Assembly (NCBI RefSeq): GCF_008633915.1
Contig: NZ_VJNV01000022.1
Span: forward strand, 1 to 64,000
Source: Campylobacter sp. LR291e
GTDB taxonomy: Bacteria; Campylobacterota; Campylobacteria; Campylobacterales; Campylobacteraceae
DNA: 64,000 nt
Direction of reading: 5' to 3'
The translations under genes were made by a program, and so were the position numbers. Under the pieces are notes generated by a model, which saw nothing but the letters and a program-made list of their open reading frames with translations, was not told where the DNA came from and ran no database searches. This document shows positions 1 to 7,297 of the stretch, piece by piece; positions within the stretch are counted from its first letter, which is position 1; every line of letters starts with the position of its first letter.

Positions 1-18
1 CTTTTTTAAGTTCCCTTT

Positions 19-1119
19 TTACTCCATTTTTTTTAAATCTTTTATAAAAAATCTAAACAAGCCTAGTTTAAATGGGCTTTTATACGCCTTAATAAAGGCA
101 GTTCCTATTTTATATCTTATGTCATTTTTAGCTAATTCATTTGTTTTTTTATCATTAAAAGCTAGGGCTAAATTTGGACTATTTTCTAATCTTTTTTGTG
201 ATAAAATTTGTTCTTTATCGTGCTTTTGCTTAATATAGCTTAATACAAAAAACATTTTTAACATACTAATTAAGCCCTTTTTATACTCAAGTATCACACT
301 TCCTAGCTTATAAGCAAGATGATTTTTTGTTTTGTTAATGTCATCATTTTTAATAAGTACGAAATTTGAATTCTCACCAGCTAATAAGGCTTTAAGCCTT
401 GCATTTTCATCATTTGCTAATTTTAACATAGCCCTTTCACTACTTAACCAACCAAGTCTAAATTCACTTCTTTGCAAGAAAAAATCCCTATTAAATTTAT
501 AATCTATGCCTATAACTGGAATTTTATGCATTTGAGAATAAGGCACAAACAAAGGATTAAAAGAACCAAACCACAATAAATCACCCTCACAAAAACACCT
601 TGGGTCACTTACTGGCATTCTGTGAAAATAATTATTTGCTACAAAGATATGATTTTGAGGCAAAGGATGATTTCTTATGGCTTTGTTTTCATAAAATTTT
701 ATATAGGTATTTAATCTTAAAGGTGTATCAAAATAAATATCAGGGCGAGTTAATAGGGTATAATCGTAATTTATCAATTTTTCTTTTGCATATTCAAGGG
801 CTAGAATTTGTACCTTTTTAATGCTTAAAAACATGCCCTTATCTTCGTTTAAATGTTCGATTAAATAGGATTTTGGATTATAAATTTTACAAAGTTCTTC
901 TTTATCTTCATTGCTTAAAACCTTGCCATTTAAGCCTTTAAAAATTTCTTCTCCATTATACCAAGCAAAGCCCGATTTTTCAAACTCATCCCAGCTATGC
1001 AAAAAAATATCAATCTCCCAATTATCATTTAAATTTGTCTTAACTATATTTTTAAATAGCGATTGATAAGTTTGCTTATAGGTTCTTAAATGCCCAAAAA
1101 GACAAAGTGCTAATCTCAT
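19..1119 (-). CDS. Probable capsule/LOS-type glycosyltransferase
   Basis: A 366-residue protein with no signal peptide. The N-terminus ([15 protein letters not shown]) and a later [10 protein letters not shown] stretch resemble putative sugar transferases of Campylobacter surface-glycan loci; RPD may be a metal or sugar-nucleotide binding motif. The C-terminal third holds two diverged copies of a short module, [13 protein letters not shown] near residue 270 and [14 protein letters not shown] near 335. I recall this YKLG type of module from C. jejuni capsule-cluster transferases. The stop of truD overlaps this start by 4 bp (ATGA), so the two are probably co-transcribed. Donor and acceptor cannot be inferred. 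The role in surface glycans is inference. Confidence 0.55.
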   Translation of the reverse strand: MRLALCLFGHLRTYKQTYQSLFKNIVKTNLNDNWEIDIFLHSWDEFEKSGFAWYNGEEIFKGLNGKVLSNEDKEELCKIYNPKSYLIEHLNEDKGMFLSIKKVQILALEYAKEKLINYDYTLLTRPDIYFDTPLRLNTYIKFYENKAIRNHPLPQNHIFVANNYFHRMPVSDPRCFCEGDLLWFGSFNPLFVPYSQMHKIPVIGIDYKFNRDFFLQRSEFRLGWLSSERAMLKLANDENARLKALLAGENSNFVLIKNDDINKTKNHLAYKLGSVILEYKKGLISMLKMFFVLSYIKQKHDKEQILSQKRLENSPNLALAFNDKKTNELAKNDIRYKIGTAFIKAYKSPFKLGLFRFFIKDLKKME

Positions 1120-2234
1120 AAATATTCCTCATTATGTAAAAGCTCACTTAAAATTTGTGTAGCATAAGAGCCTTTTTGTAGAAAAAATTCCATGCAAAAA
1201 TGTGCCTTTTCTTCATCATAGGTAAATTTAGTATTTTGCATAAAGCTCCACAAATATCTACGCGACCCTTGCATTTGTGATTTAAATTGCAAATAAGGAT
1301 TAAAAATTTCTTCTTCTATATCCTTTGCAAAGCCGTTTTCACATTCAAACATTTTTTCACCAAATAAAGCACCTGTCGGGCTAATTTGCTTATTAATAAA
1401 TCTTTGTACTTCTTCGTTTAAATTCTCACAAATAAAGCATTTTCCAAAGGGATAATGGCTTAACACTTCTGTTTTTAATAATTTAAAAAATTGTTTTTGT
1501 TCTTTAATGCACCTTAACTCATCCTTGTCTATTTTATAAATTTGTGCAAGTTCTTTGATTGAAAAATCACACATAAAATGAGAAAGCTGTACTCTTTTAC
1601 TAAGATATCTATTAAAAAGTTCGCTTTGAAAGGCTGAGATTAAAAAATTTTGCATACGTTTATTTTTCATTTTTTTACCCTGTAAAATTTCAAGTCCACT
1701 TTGAAAATTATCCTTAAATTTGCCAAATCTTTGATAGCCAAAATAATTTGCAAAGCCTTCTTTATCAAGCATCTTAAAGGCTTCTTTTAATTTTAAAGCA
1801 TCAATCTTACTTACCTTTTTAAGCCTTATAAAAAAGGAATTTCCCTTTAAATGTCCTATTTTTAATTTATTATTATGAGTAAATAAATTTATTATTTTTA
1901 GTTTTTCGTGTGAAAAATTTTCTATTGTATGTTGCATTTTTTTAGGCATAGAAAGGTATTGATAAGTAAGTCCTTGCTTATCTTTAAGTCCTGCATAGCC
2001 AAAATCTTTTATCTTAACTCCACTAATTTCACTTAAAATTTGCAAGGCCTCATTTGTGCTTAAATCCTTTTTGCAAATTTGTAAGATTAAATGCTCGCCA
2101 CTGCCACTAAATTCATATAACGGCACCTCTCTAACCACAAAATCCTTACTATTTTTACTAAAATAAGCATCAATCTTACTATGTTTTAAAGCAAAAAGAG
2201 GCTTAAAAATGGTGTTCTCGTCCGATAAATTCAT
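1116..2234 (-). CDS. truD: tRNA pseudouridine(13) synthase TruD
   Basis: A 372-residue TruD-family enzyme that isomerises U13 of certain tRNAs to pseudouridine in the cytoplasm. The signature [12 protein letters not shown] lies at residues 79-90, with the expected catalytic aspartate at Asp85. YFGYQRFGK near residue 163 is another TruD hallmark. Length is typical. The ATG has a good AAGGA ribosome binding site. The start lies 32 bp inside the end of thiL, and the downstream transferase overlaps the stop by 4 bp, giving a compact minus-strand operon thiL-truD-transferase. C. jejuni has the same truD-thiL pair (Cj1457c-Cj1458c). Confidence 0.93.
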   Translation of the reverse strand: MNLSDENTIFKPLFALKHSKIDAYFSKNSKDFVVREVPLYEFSGSGEHLILQICKKDLSTNEALQILSEISGVKIKDFGYAGLKDKQGLTYQYLSMPKKMQHTIENFSHEKLKIINLFTHNNKLKIGHLKGNSFFIRLKKVSKIDALKLKEAFKMLDKEGFANYFGYQRFGKFKDNFQSGLEILQGKKMKNKRMQNFLISAFQSELFNRYLSKRVQLSHFMCDFSIKELAQIYKIDKDELRCIKEQKQFFKLLKTEVLSHYPFGKCFICENLNEEVQRFINKQISPTGALFGEKMFECENGFAKDIEEEIFNPYLQFKSQMQGSRRYLWSFMQNTKFTYDEEKAHFCMEFFLQKGSYATQILSELLHNEEYL

Positions 2235-3024
2235 AACTTCCTTTTATTGCTTTTCCAAAAATATTAATCTTTGTTTTATGTTTTTTAGCAATTTTTTTAA
2301 TTATATTTTCATATCTTTTATCAAAGGCAAACAAAATTTCATATTCTTCCCCACTATAAAGCGTATAAAAATCAAGTTCTTTAAAGAATTTTACTCCAAG
2401 CTTATTAAGGGCTAATAAACGCGACAAATCCTTACTTAGTCCATCTGAAATATCCATAGCACAAGATACAAATTTAGCTATATCATAAAAAAATTTAGGT
2501 TTTAATTTAGGTCTTATAAAGGTGTGATTAAAAGGCAGTTTCTTTCCATTTTGCAAAAGTTCAAGCCCCTTTAAAGAAGTCCCAAGTTTTCCTGTATAGG
2601 CTAATAAATGGTCTTTTTTTAAGCCCTTTCTAAAAACAGCTTTTTTATTGATTTTAGAAATCAAGCTTATAGAAATTGCTATTTTATCATTTTCAATTGT
2701 ATCTCCACCTATGATTTTAATATTAAATTTTTTAGCACATTCTAAAAAGCCCTTTTGCAAGGATAAAATTTCATTTTTGCTTAAAGTTTTAGGTAGCCCA
2801 AGTCCTAAAAGAACAAATTGTGGTTTTGCATTCATAACAATTGCATCAGAGATATTAACTAACATTGCCTTATAGGCTATTTGTTTTAGGTTTAGCCATT
2901 CTCTTTTAAAGTGTACATTTTCAAAAAATAAATCCTTGCTAAAACACCATTTATCAAGCACGGCCCCATCATCGCCATTAATATCATTTAAAAATGCTTT
3001 TATAATAAATTCTTCCTTATCCAT
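2203..3024 (-). CDS. thiL: Thiamine-monophosphate kinase
   Basis: ThiL phosphorylates thiamine monophosphate to the active cofactor thiamine pyrophosphate. The AIR-synthase-like fold is shown by NGDDGAVLD near the N-terminus, [10 protein letters not shown] (residues ~60-70), GGDTIEND and [11 protein letters not shown], which carry the Mg-ATP-binding aspartates. At about 273 residues it is shorter than the E. coli enzyme, as is usual in epsilonproteobacteria. An in-frame TTG lies two codons upstream, but I chose the ATG at 3024; neither has a strong ribosome binding site. It is the first gene of the minus-strand thiL-truD operon and is divergent from the gene at 3105. Confidence 0.9.
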   Translation of the reverse strand: MDKEEFIIKAFLNDINGDDGAVLDKWCFSKDLFFENVHFKREWLNLKQIAYKAMLVNISDAIVMNAKPQFVLLGLGLPKTLSKNEILSLQKGFLECAKKFNIKIIGGDTIENDKIAISISLISKINKKAVFRKGLKKDHLLAYTGKLGTSLKGLELLQNGKKLPFNHTFIRPKLKPKFFYDIAKFVSCAMDISDGLSKDLSRLLALNKLGVKFFKELDFYTLYSGEEYEILFAFDKRYENIIKKIAKKHKTKINIFGKAIKGSYEFIGREHHF

Positions 3025-3104
3025 AGGCAAAATTTTATAAAATTTCTTTTTAAAAGCTAGTAAATTTTTAAGAATTTTTTATATAATTAAACAAAGGAAA
3101 AATT

Positions 3105-4169
3105 ATGAAAGAATTAGAATTAAGAATATTTAGATTTGACAAAGATAAGGATTATGAAGCCTATTATAAGCCTTATGTGTATAAAAATTATGAAAATTTT
3201 GCTATGCTTTATGACTTGCTTTTACAAATTCAAGATGATGATATTTATTTTAGTTTTGATAAAAATGAGTCTTCTTTTGTTTTGGTTAACAAACAAGCAT
3301 TTTCGCTAAGCACCCCTTTAAGCGAAATTTTGCAGCTTTGTGGTTTTGAATTAATTATCCAACCACTTAGCACAAAAAGGGCAGTTTATGATTTAATCAT
3401 TGATAAAAGTGATTTTTTAGATAAATTTAAGCTCATAGAAGAACTTGTAAGCAAAGAAGATAAAAAGCTTTATGAAGGACTTGATTATTTATATTATACT
3501 AGTGAAATTTTAGAGTACTTGCCAGAATATTTAGGCGATTCATTTTTTTATTTTGTTAATGAAATGATACAAAAATATCCACTTAAAAAAAGAAAATTTT
3601 TAAGCCTTATAGCAGATAAAGAAAGAGGAATTTTTTATCATTTAAGCACTAAAAATGAGAATTTAGAAAAGATTATAAGTAACCTACAAAATGAGATTTT
3701 AAAAGAAGGGCTTTTTGATAAAAAATTACTTAAAGCAAATTTAAAAGATGATGAGATAAAAAAGAATCATTTAAGTAGTATAAAATACGATTTTAAAGAC
3801 TTTAATATAGCTTGTTATGGTTTTAATCCTTGTGAGAATTTAAGGGCTAAGATTAAGGCTAATTTTGTTGATTATGATTTTAAAAGCAAGTCTAGTCCTT
3901 ATACACTTTTAAATTTAAATGAAAATTTAGCTTATAAAATAGCTGCAAATATTATTTTAGATGCTTATGATAGTGGAAGCGATTTTTTAGTGGTAGCTAA
4001 AAATAATGATTTTTACCTTTTTGATACTTGTGCTAAAAAATTAATGAATGAAAGTGGTAGGGATTTTGATGATTTTTATGTCTTAACTAGGGCTGAGTTT
4101 ATTAGTTTAATAGGTGGAGAAGTATCCTCAAGTCTTAAAAATCATAATTTAAAGGTAAGCTTAATATGA
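3105..4169 (+). CDS. Uncharacterised protein, cysteine-less FrdB/SdhB-like
   Basis: A 354-residue homologue of C. jejuni Cj1459 (recognised by order and length). Residues 1-110 follow the layout of the fumarate reductase/succinate dehydrogenase iron-sulfur subunit: LELRIFRFDKDKD at the start and IIQPLSTKRAVYDLIIDKSDF near 95-115, aligning with the 'RDLVVDM..F' segment of FrdB. The Cys-rich loop that should bind 2Fe-2S is replaced by residues without cysteines. The C-terminal ~110 residues (ACYGFNPCENLRAKI, then SDFLVVAKNNDFYLFDTCAKK) loosely resemble an HdrB/MfrE CCG domain with most cysteines lost. No enzymatic role can be claimed. It overlaps the next gene by 4 bp. The ATG has an AAAGGA ribosome binding site. 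Confidence 0.75.
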   Translation: MKELELRIFRFDKDKDYEAYYKPYVYKNYENFAMLYDLLLQIQDDDIYFSFDKNESSFVLVNKQAFSLSTPLSEILQLCGFELIIQPLSTKRAVYDLIIDKSDFLDKFKLIEELVSKEDKKLYEGLDYLYYTSEILEYLPEYLGDSFFYFVNEMIQKYPLKKRKFLSLIADKERGIFYHLSTKNENLEKIISNLQNEILKEGLFDKKLLKANLKDDEIKKNHLSSIKYDFKDFNIACYGFNPCENLRAKIKANFVDYDFKSKSSPYTLLNLNENLAYKIAANIILDAYDSGSDFLVVAKNNDFYLFDTCAKKLMNESGRDFDDFYVLTRAEFISLIGGEVSSSLKNHNLKVSLI

Positions 4170-4549
4170 GAATTTCCTTAGAATGCAAAGATATATTAAT
4201 AGCTAGGGCCTTGGAATTATTTTTAAAAGAACATTTAGTTATGAAAAAGGATTGTGATTTTATAATTTGTGATGAAAAAATAACAAGCCCTAAGCCCTTG
4301 TTTATCATATCTAACAATTCTCCTTTTTTATCTGTACCATTTAGCAAGGAAACTTTAATTGCAAATTTACAAGAATTTGACACTGCTTTAAAGCTTAACG
4401 CTCAAAAATTAGCAGATGAACAAAGGCAAATTTTAGAATCAAAGATTGATGCGATAACTACTGCTTTTAAGGAAGACTATCAACATAAAATTGACTTAGC
4501 TATAGCTGATTTAAAAGATAAACTTGTAAAAGCCTTAATGAATGTCTAG
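4166..4549 (+). CDS. Uncharacterised 127-residue protein (Cj1460-like)
   Basis: The start overlaps the stop of the preceding gene (ATGA), suggesting translational coupling and a shared role. The N-terminal half alternates hydrophobic and charged segments like a small alpha/beta domain (DFIICDEKI, KPLFIISNNSPFL), reminiscent of a receiver-like fold, but no phosphoacceptor pattern is clear. The C-terminal 50 residues (LNAQKLADEQRQILESK onward) are predicted helical and charged, possibly a coiled coil. There is no signal peptide or membrane segment. I do not recognise a family; in C. jejuni the homologous gene holds the same position before the methyltransferase and flgI. Confidence 0.7.
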   Translation: MRISLECKDILIARALELFLKEHLVMKKDCDFIICDEKITSPKPLFIISNNSPFLSVPFSKETLIANLQEFDTALKLNAQKLADEQRQILESKIDAITTAFKEDYQHKIDLAIADLKDKLVKALMNV

Positions 4550-4551
4550 AA

Positions 4552-5124
4552 ATGAAAAAAATTTATACCATTATAGAAAGTGGCAAATTTAAGGGTAAAA
4601 AGCTTTTATTGCCAAGTTTGACAAGTACTAGAAGCACTAAAAGTATAGTTAAAAACTGTGTTTTTAATGTGTTAAGATATATTTTAGAAGATAAAGTGTT
4701 TATTGAATGCTTTGGAGGAAGTGGGGTTATGGCAGCCCTAGCACTTAGCAATAATGCCTTAAAAGCTTATGTTATAGAACTTGATAAGGATGCTTATAAG
4801 ATAGCTTATAAAAATGCCCTGTCTTTAAATTCAAATTTAGAGGTTTTGCAAGGGGATTGTTTTGAGCTTTTAGATACGCTTTTAAAAAGGCAAGATAAGG
4901 ATATAATCTTATATTTTGACCCACCCTTTCATATAAGATATGGTTTTGAAAAAATTTATGAAAAACTTTGTGCTTTTTTAGAAAAAATTGACTTAACAAG
5001 GGTTAAAAATATCATTTTTGAACATAGTTCAAAGATTGAAATTTGTTTAAATATAAAAGAATTTCACAAAAATAAAATTAAAAAATTTGGAAATACTACT
5101 CTTAGTTTTTACGAAAAAATATAA
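4552..5124 (+). CDS. rsmD: RsmD-like 16S rRNA (guanine-N2) methyltransferase
   Basis: A 190-residue class I SAM-dependent methyltransferase. Motif I appears as ECFGGSGVMA at residues 52-61, the acidic residue after strand 2 as VIELDKDAY (~74-82), and motif IV as DPPF at 123-126. This layout fits RsmD, which methylates G966 of 16S rRNA in the 30S head. The DPPF motif alone would also allow a DNA adenine methylase, but the length and N-terminal GKFKGKKLLLPS segment favour RsmD. It starts 2 nt after the preceding stop, as third gene of a small operon, and ends just before the sigma54 promoter of flgI. Confidence 0.78.
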   Translation: MKKIYTIIESGKFKGKKLLLPSLTSTRSTKSIVKNCVFNVLRYILEDKVFIECFGGSGVMAALALSNNALKAYVIELDKDAYKIAYKNALSLNSNLEVLQGDCFELLDTLLKRQDKDIILYFDPPFHIRYGFEKIYEKLCAFLEKIDLTRVKNIIFEHSSKIEICLNIKEFHKNKIKKFGNTTLSFYEKI

Positions 5125-5125
5125 G

Positions 5126-5143
5126 TTGGCATTATTTTTGCTT
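5126..5143 (+). promoter_or_regulatory. Sigma54 (RpoN) promoter of flgI
   Basis: TTGGCATTATTTTTGCTT matches the -24/-12 sigma54 consensus: TGGC and TTGC separated by exactly seven nucleotides, with the GG-GC spacing typical of class II flagellar promoters in Campylobacter. It lies 35 nt before the flgI ATG. Activation would require the FlgSR two-component system (known biology). Confidence 0.88.
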
Positions 5144-5178
5144 TAAAAGCATAAAAGCTAGTTATTTAAGGAACTAAG

Positions 5179-6225
5179 ATGAGAATTTTATTAACAATTT
5201 TATTTTTTAGTGTAAGCGTTTTTGCAACGCAGATTAAAGAAATAGTAAATACCGTTGGCGTTAGGGATAATCAACTTATAGGTTATGGTTTAGTGGTTGG
5301 TCTTAATGGTAGTGGCGATGGTACTAGTAATAGATTTACCTTACAATCTGTATCTAACCTTTTACAAGGTATGAATATAAAGGTTGACCCAAATGATATT
5401 AAATCAAAAAATACAGCTGCGGTTATGGTAACTGCTAGAATTCCAGCCTTTGCTAAAAGTGGGGATAAGCTTGATGTAACCGTTTCATCTATGGGTGATG
5501 CAAAGTCTTTACAAGGTGGTACTTTATTATTAACTGCTTTAAGAGGAATTGATGGTGAAATTTATGCTATAGCCCAAGGAGCCCTTTCAATAGGTGGACT
5601 TAGTGCAAGACCTGGTGGGGCTGGTTCTCACCCAAATGCAGCCTCTGTTATAAACGGGGCAAATGTTGAAAGAGAAATTAATCAAAATTTTAGTACTAGC
5701 AATGATTTAACCCTAAGTTTAAAAAATGCAGATTTTAAAACAGCACATGATATTGAAAGGATTATAAATACTATCTTTGATGATGGCGTTGCTGTGGCAG
5801 TTGACTCAAGGACTATTAAATTAAATAAGCCTGATGAAATGTCTTCTGTGGAATTTATGGCAATGATTTTAGAACAAGACGTAGCTTACAAGCCTGTTAG
5901 AAAGGTAATAATTGATGAAAAAACAGGCACTGTTATAGCAGGAGTTGACGTAGAGGTTGAACCTGTTTTAATTACTCATAAGGACATTACTATCAAGGTT
6001 GAAGCAAATAATCAAGCAGGTATTAGTACTAATGAAATTGATATGAAAGATGGAGGGGCGATTGACCCAGCGTCAAATACCTTGCGTATAATGAATGAAA
6101 AAACCACGGTTGCAAATATAGCAAGAATGCTTAATAAACTTGGGGCAAGTCCTAATGATATTATTTCTATTATGGAAAATTTAAAAAGGGTAGGTGCTTT
6201 TAGTGCTGATTTGGAGGTAATTTAA
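5179..6225 (+). CDS. flgI: Flagellar P-ring protein FlgI
   Basis: A 348-residue FlgI that builds the periplasmic P-ring around the flagellar rod. A short cleavable signal peptide ends at VFA-TQ (residues ~16-17). The mature start IKEIVNTVGVRDNQLIGYG and GLNGSGDGT are family signatures, as is SLQGGTLLLTALRG. Length is standard. The ATG follows AAGGA. A sigma54 promoter lies directly upstream, and flgJ follows after one base, so this gene heads the class II flagellar operon. Confidence 0.97.
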   Translation: MRILLTILFFSVSVFATQIKEIVNTVGVRDNQLIGYGLVVGLNGSGDGTSNRFTLQSVSNLLQGMNIKVDPNDIKSKNTAAVMVTARIPAFAKSGDKLDVTVSSMGDAKSLQGGTLLLTALRGIDGEIYAIAQGALSIGGLSARPGGAGSHPNAASVINGANVEREINQNFSTSNDLTLSLKNADFKTAHDIERIINTIFDDGVAVAVDSRTIKLNKPDEMSSVEFMAMILEQDVAYKPVRKVIIDEKTGTVIAGVDVEVEPVLITHKDITIKVEANNQAGISTNEIDMKDGGAIDPASNTLRIMNEKTTVANIARMLNKLGASPNDIISIMENLKRVGAFSADLEVI

Positions 6226-6226
6226 A

Positions 6227-6544
6227 ATGAAGATTGATACTTCTTTGAATAATTATATATTAAATGGAATAGGCTTTTCAAATATAGCTACAAATTCTAT
6301 GACAAGTGAGGTTAAGATTGAAAGCAAAGAAGATGAGGCCTTAAAAGAACAAACCGATGCCTTTGAATCTTTTTTAATAAAGACAATTTTAGATATTTCT
6401 ATAAATCAAGAAAACTCTCTTTTTGGAAAAGATGCAAGTGATGAAATTTATTCTTCTATGTATAATGATACAATGAGCAGGGCTTTAAGTGGTGGAATGG
6501 GATTTTCTAATATGTTATTTAATTTTTTAAAGGAAAGGGGTTAA
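6227..6544 (+). CDS. flgJ: Flagellar rod-binding protein FlgJ, short form
   Basis: A 105-residue protein carrying only the rod-binding domain of FlgJ: AFESFLIKTIL near residue 45 and YNDTMSRALSGGMGF near 82. The C-terminal peptidoglycan hydrolase domain of enteric FlgJ is absent, which is normal in epsilonproteobacteria, so this is not a truncation. It starts one base after flgI. The stop codon overlaps the TAAA element of the internal sigma28 promoter for flgM. Confidence 0.88.
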   Translation: MKIDTSLNNYILNGIGFSNIATNSMTSEVKIESKEDEALKEQTDAFESFLIKTILDISINQENSLFGKDASDEIYSSMYNDTMSRALSGGMGFSNMLFNFLKERG

Positions 6545-6567
6545 ATTTTTATCCTTAATGCCGATTT
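6542..6567 (+). promoter_or_regulatory. Sigma28 (FliA) promoter before flgM
   Basis: TAAA (6542-6545) is followed after 14 nt by GCCGATTT (6560-6567), close to the FliA consensus TAAA-N15-GCCGATAA. It sits 33 nt before the flgM ATG. It would let flgM, the anti-sigma28 factor, be driven by the sigma factor it inhibits, on top of sigma54 read-through from flgI. Confidence 0.65.
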
Positions 6568-6600
6568 AGCTTTTAGAAATTTTTAAAGCAAGGAGGCATA

Positions 6601-6798
6601 ATGATAAATCCTGTTAAACAAGGCTTTGTTGCGGGTTCTACTTTGAATACAACAAAGACCGATAAAGATTTAAAAACAAATCAGACTCAAAGAAGTGAGA
6701 ATGATAAACTTGCAAGAATCAAAGAACAGGTAAAAAGTGGTAGCTATCAACTCGATATGAATGCTACTGCAAATGCCATGGCTGATTCTTTAATATAA
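6601..6798 (+). CDS. flgM: Anti-sigma28 factor FlgM
   Basis: A 65-residue FlgM-like protein. The C-terminal segment with ARIKEQVKSGSYQLD and ANAMADSLI matches the sigma28-binding helices of FlgM; the N-terminus (MINPVKQG, then Thr/Lys/Asp rich) is disordered, as in other FlgM proteins. FlgM holds FliA inactive; in Campylobacter it also limits filament length. A strong AGGAGG lies before the ATG. Its position between flgJ and flgN is conserved. Confidence 0.9.
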   Translation: MINPVKQGFVAGSTLNTTKTDKDLKTNQTQRSENDKLARIKEQVKSGSYQLDMNATANAMADSLI

Positions 6799-6800
6799 AG

Positions 6801-6850
6801 CTTATCTCCTTTTTTTTTGAGTATGAATAAAAGTAAAGAAAGGAGATAAG
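6801..6850 (+). promoter_or_regulatory. Hairpin masking the flgN ribosome binding site
   Basis: CTTATCTCCTTT (6801-6812) is the exact reverse complement of AAAGGAGATAAG (6839-6850), with a 26-nt loop. The right arm is the complete Shine-Dalgarno of flgN and abuts its ATG at 6851. A 12-bp perfect stem would block initiation on flgN unless opened. The left arm also pairs perfectly over 13 nt with the flgK Shine-Dalgarno AAAAAGGAGATAA (7284-7296). A T-rich run follows the left arm, but there is no classical terminator stem upstream of it. The regulatory role is inference. Confidence 0.7.
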
Positions 6851-7285
6851 ATGATTAAACAATACTTAGACGAGGTAAATGAAATTCTCGAAAAACTCAT
6901 TGATATCACAAACGAAGATATAGAAAATATAAAAGTAGCAAATCATTCTAGCGTTAAAGAAAGCGTAGAAAAGAAAAATAAGCTTATAGAAGAATTTGTA
7001 CTAGCTAAAAGAAGACTTGATGCAGCCCTTGTTCAGCTTAATAGTAGCACAGATAAGGGCTTAGCAAGTATGCTTGATAGCGAGGATAAGCAAAAATTAG
7101 ATATTTTAAAAAAGAATTTAAAAATGCTACATGAAAGAAATAAAGAATATGCAAAATTTATGTTAATAGTTAAAGATTTTATAGATGGACTTGTCAATAA
7201 AATGTTTAATATAAATGATGGAACAAATAATGCTTATGGTGATAAGAAGGCACAACCTGAATCGTTATTTAAATTAAATGTGTAA
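6851..7285 (+). CDS. flgN: FlgN-type flagellar chaperone
   Basis: A 144-residue, almost entirely helical, charged protein with no signal peptide, in the place where C. jejuni has the FlgN-like Cj1465. FlgN proteins bind hook-filament junction proteins such as FlgK and deliver them to the flagellar export apparatus. The pattern is that of a FlgN coiled coil (YLDEVNEILEKLIDIT at the N-terminus; LKMLHERNKEYAKFM near residue 100). flgK follows after 12 nt. Translation is probably limited by the hairpin over its ribosome binding site. The function is inferred mainly from context and fold pattern. Confidence 0.82.
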   Translation: MIKQYLDEVNEILEKLIDITNEDIENIKVANHSSVKESVEKKNKLIEEFVLAKRRLDAALVQLNSSTDKGLASMLDSEDKQKLDILKKNLKMLHERNKEYAKFMLIVKDFIDGLVNKMFNINDGTNNAYGDKKAQPESLFKLNV

Positions 7286-7297
7286 AAAGGAGATAAA

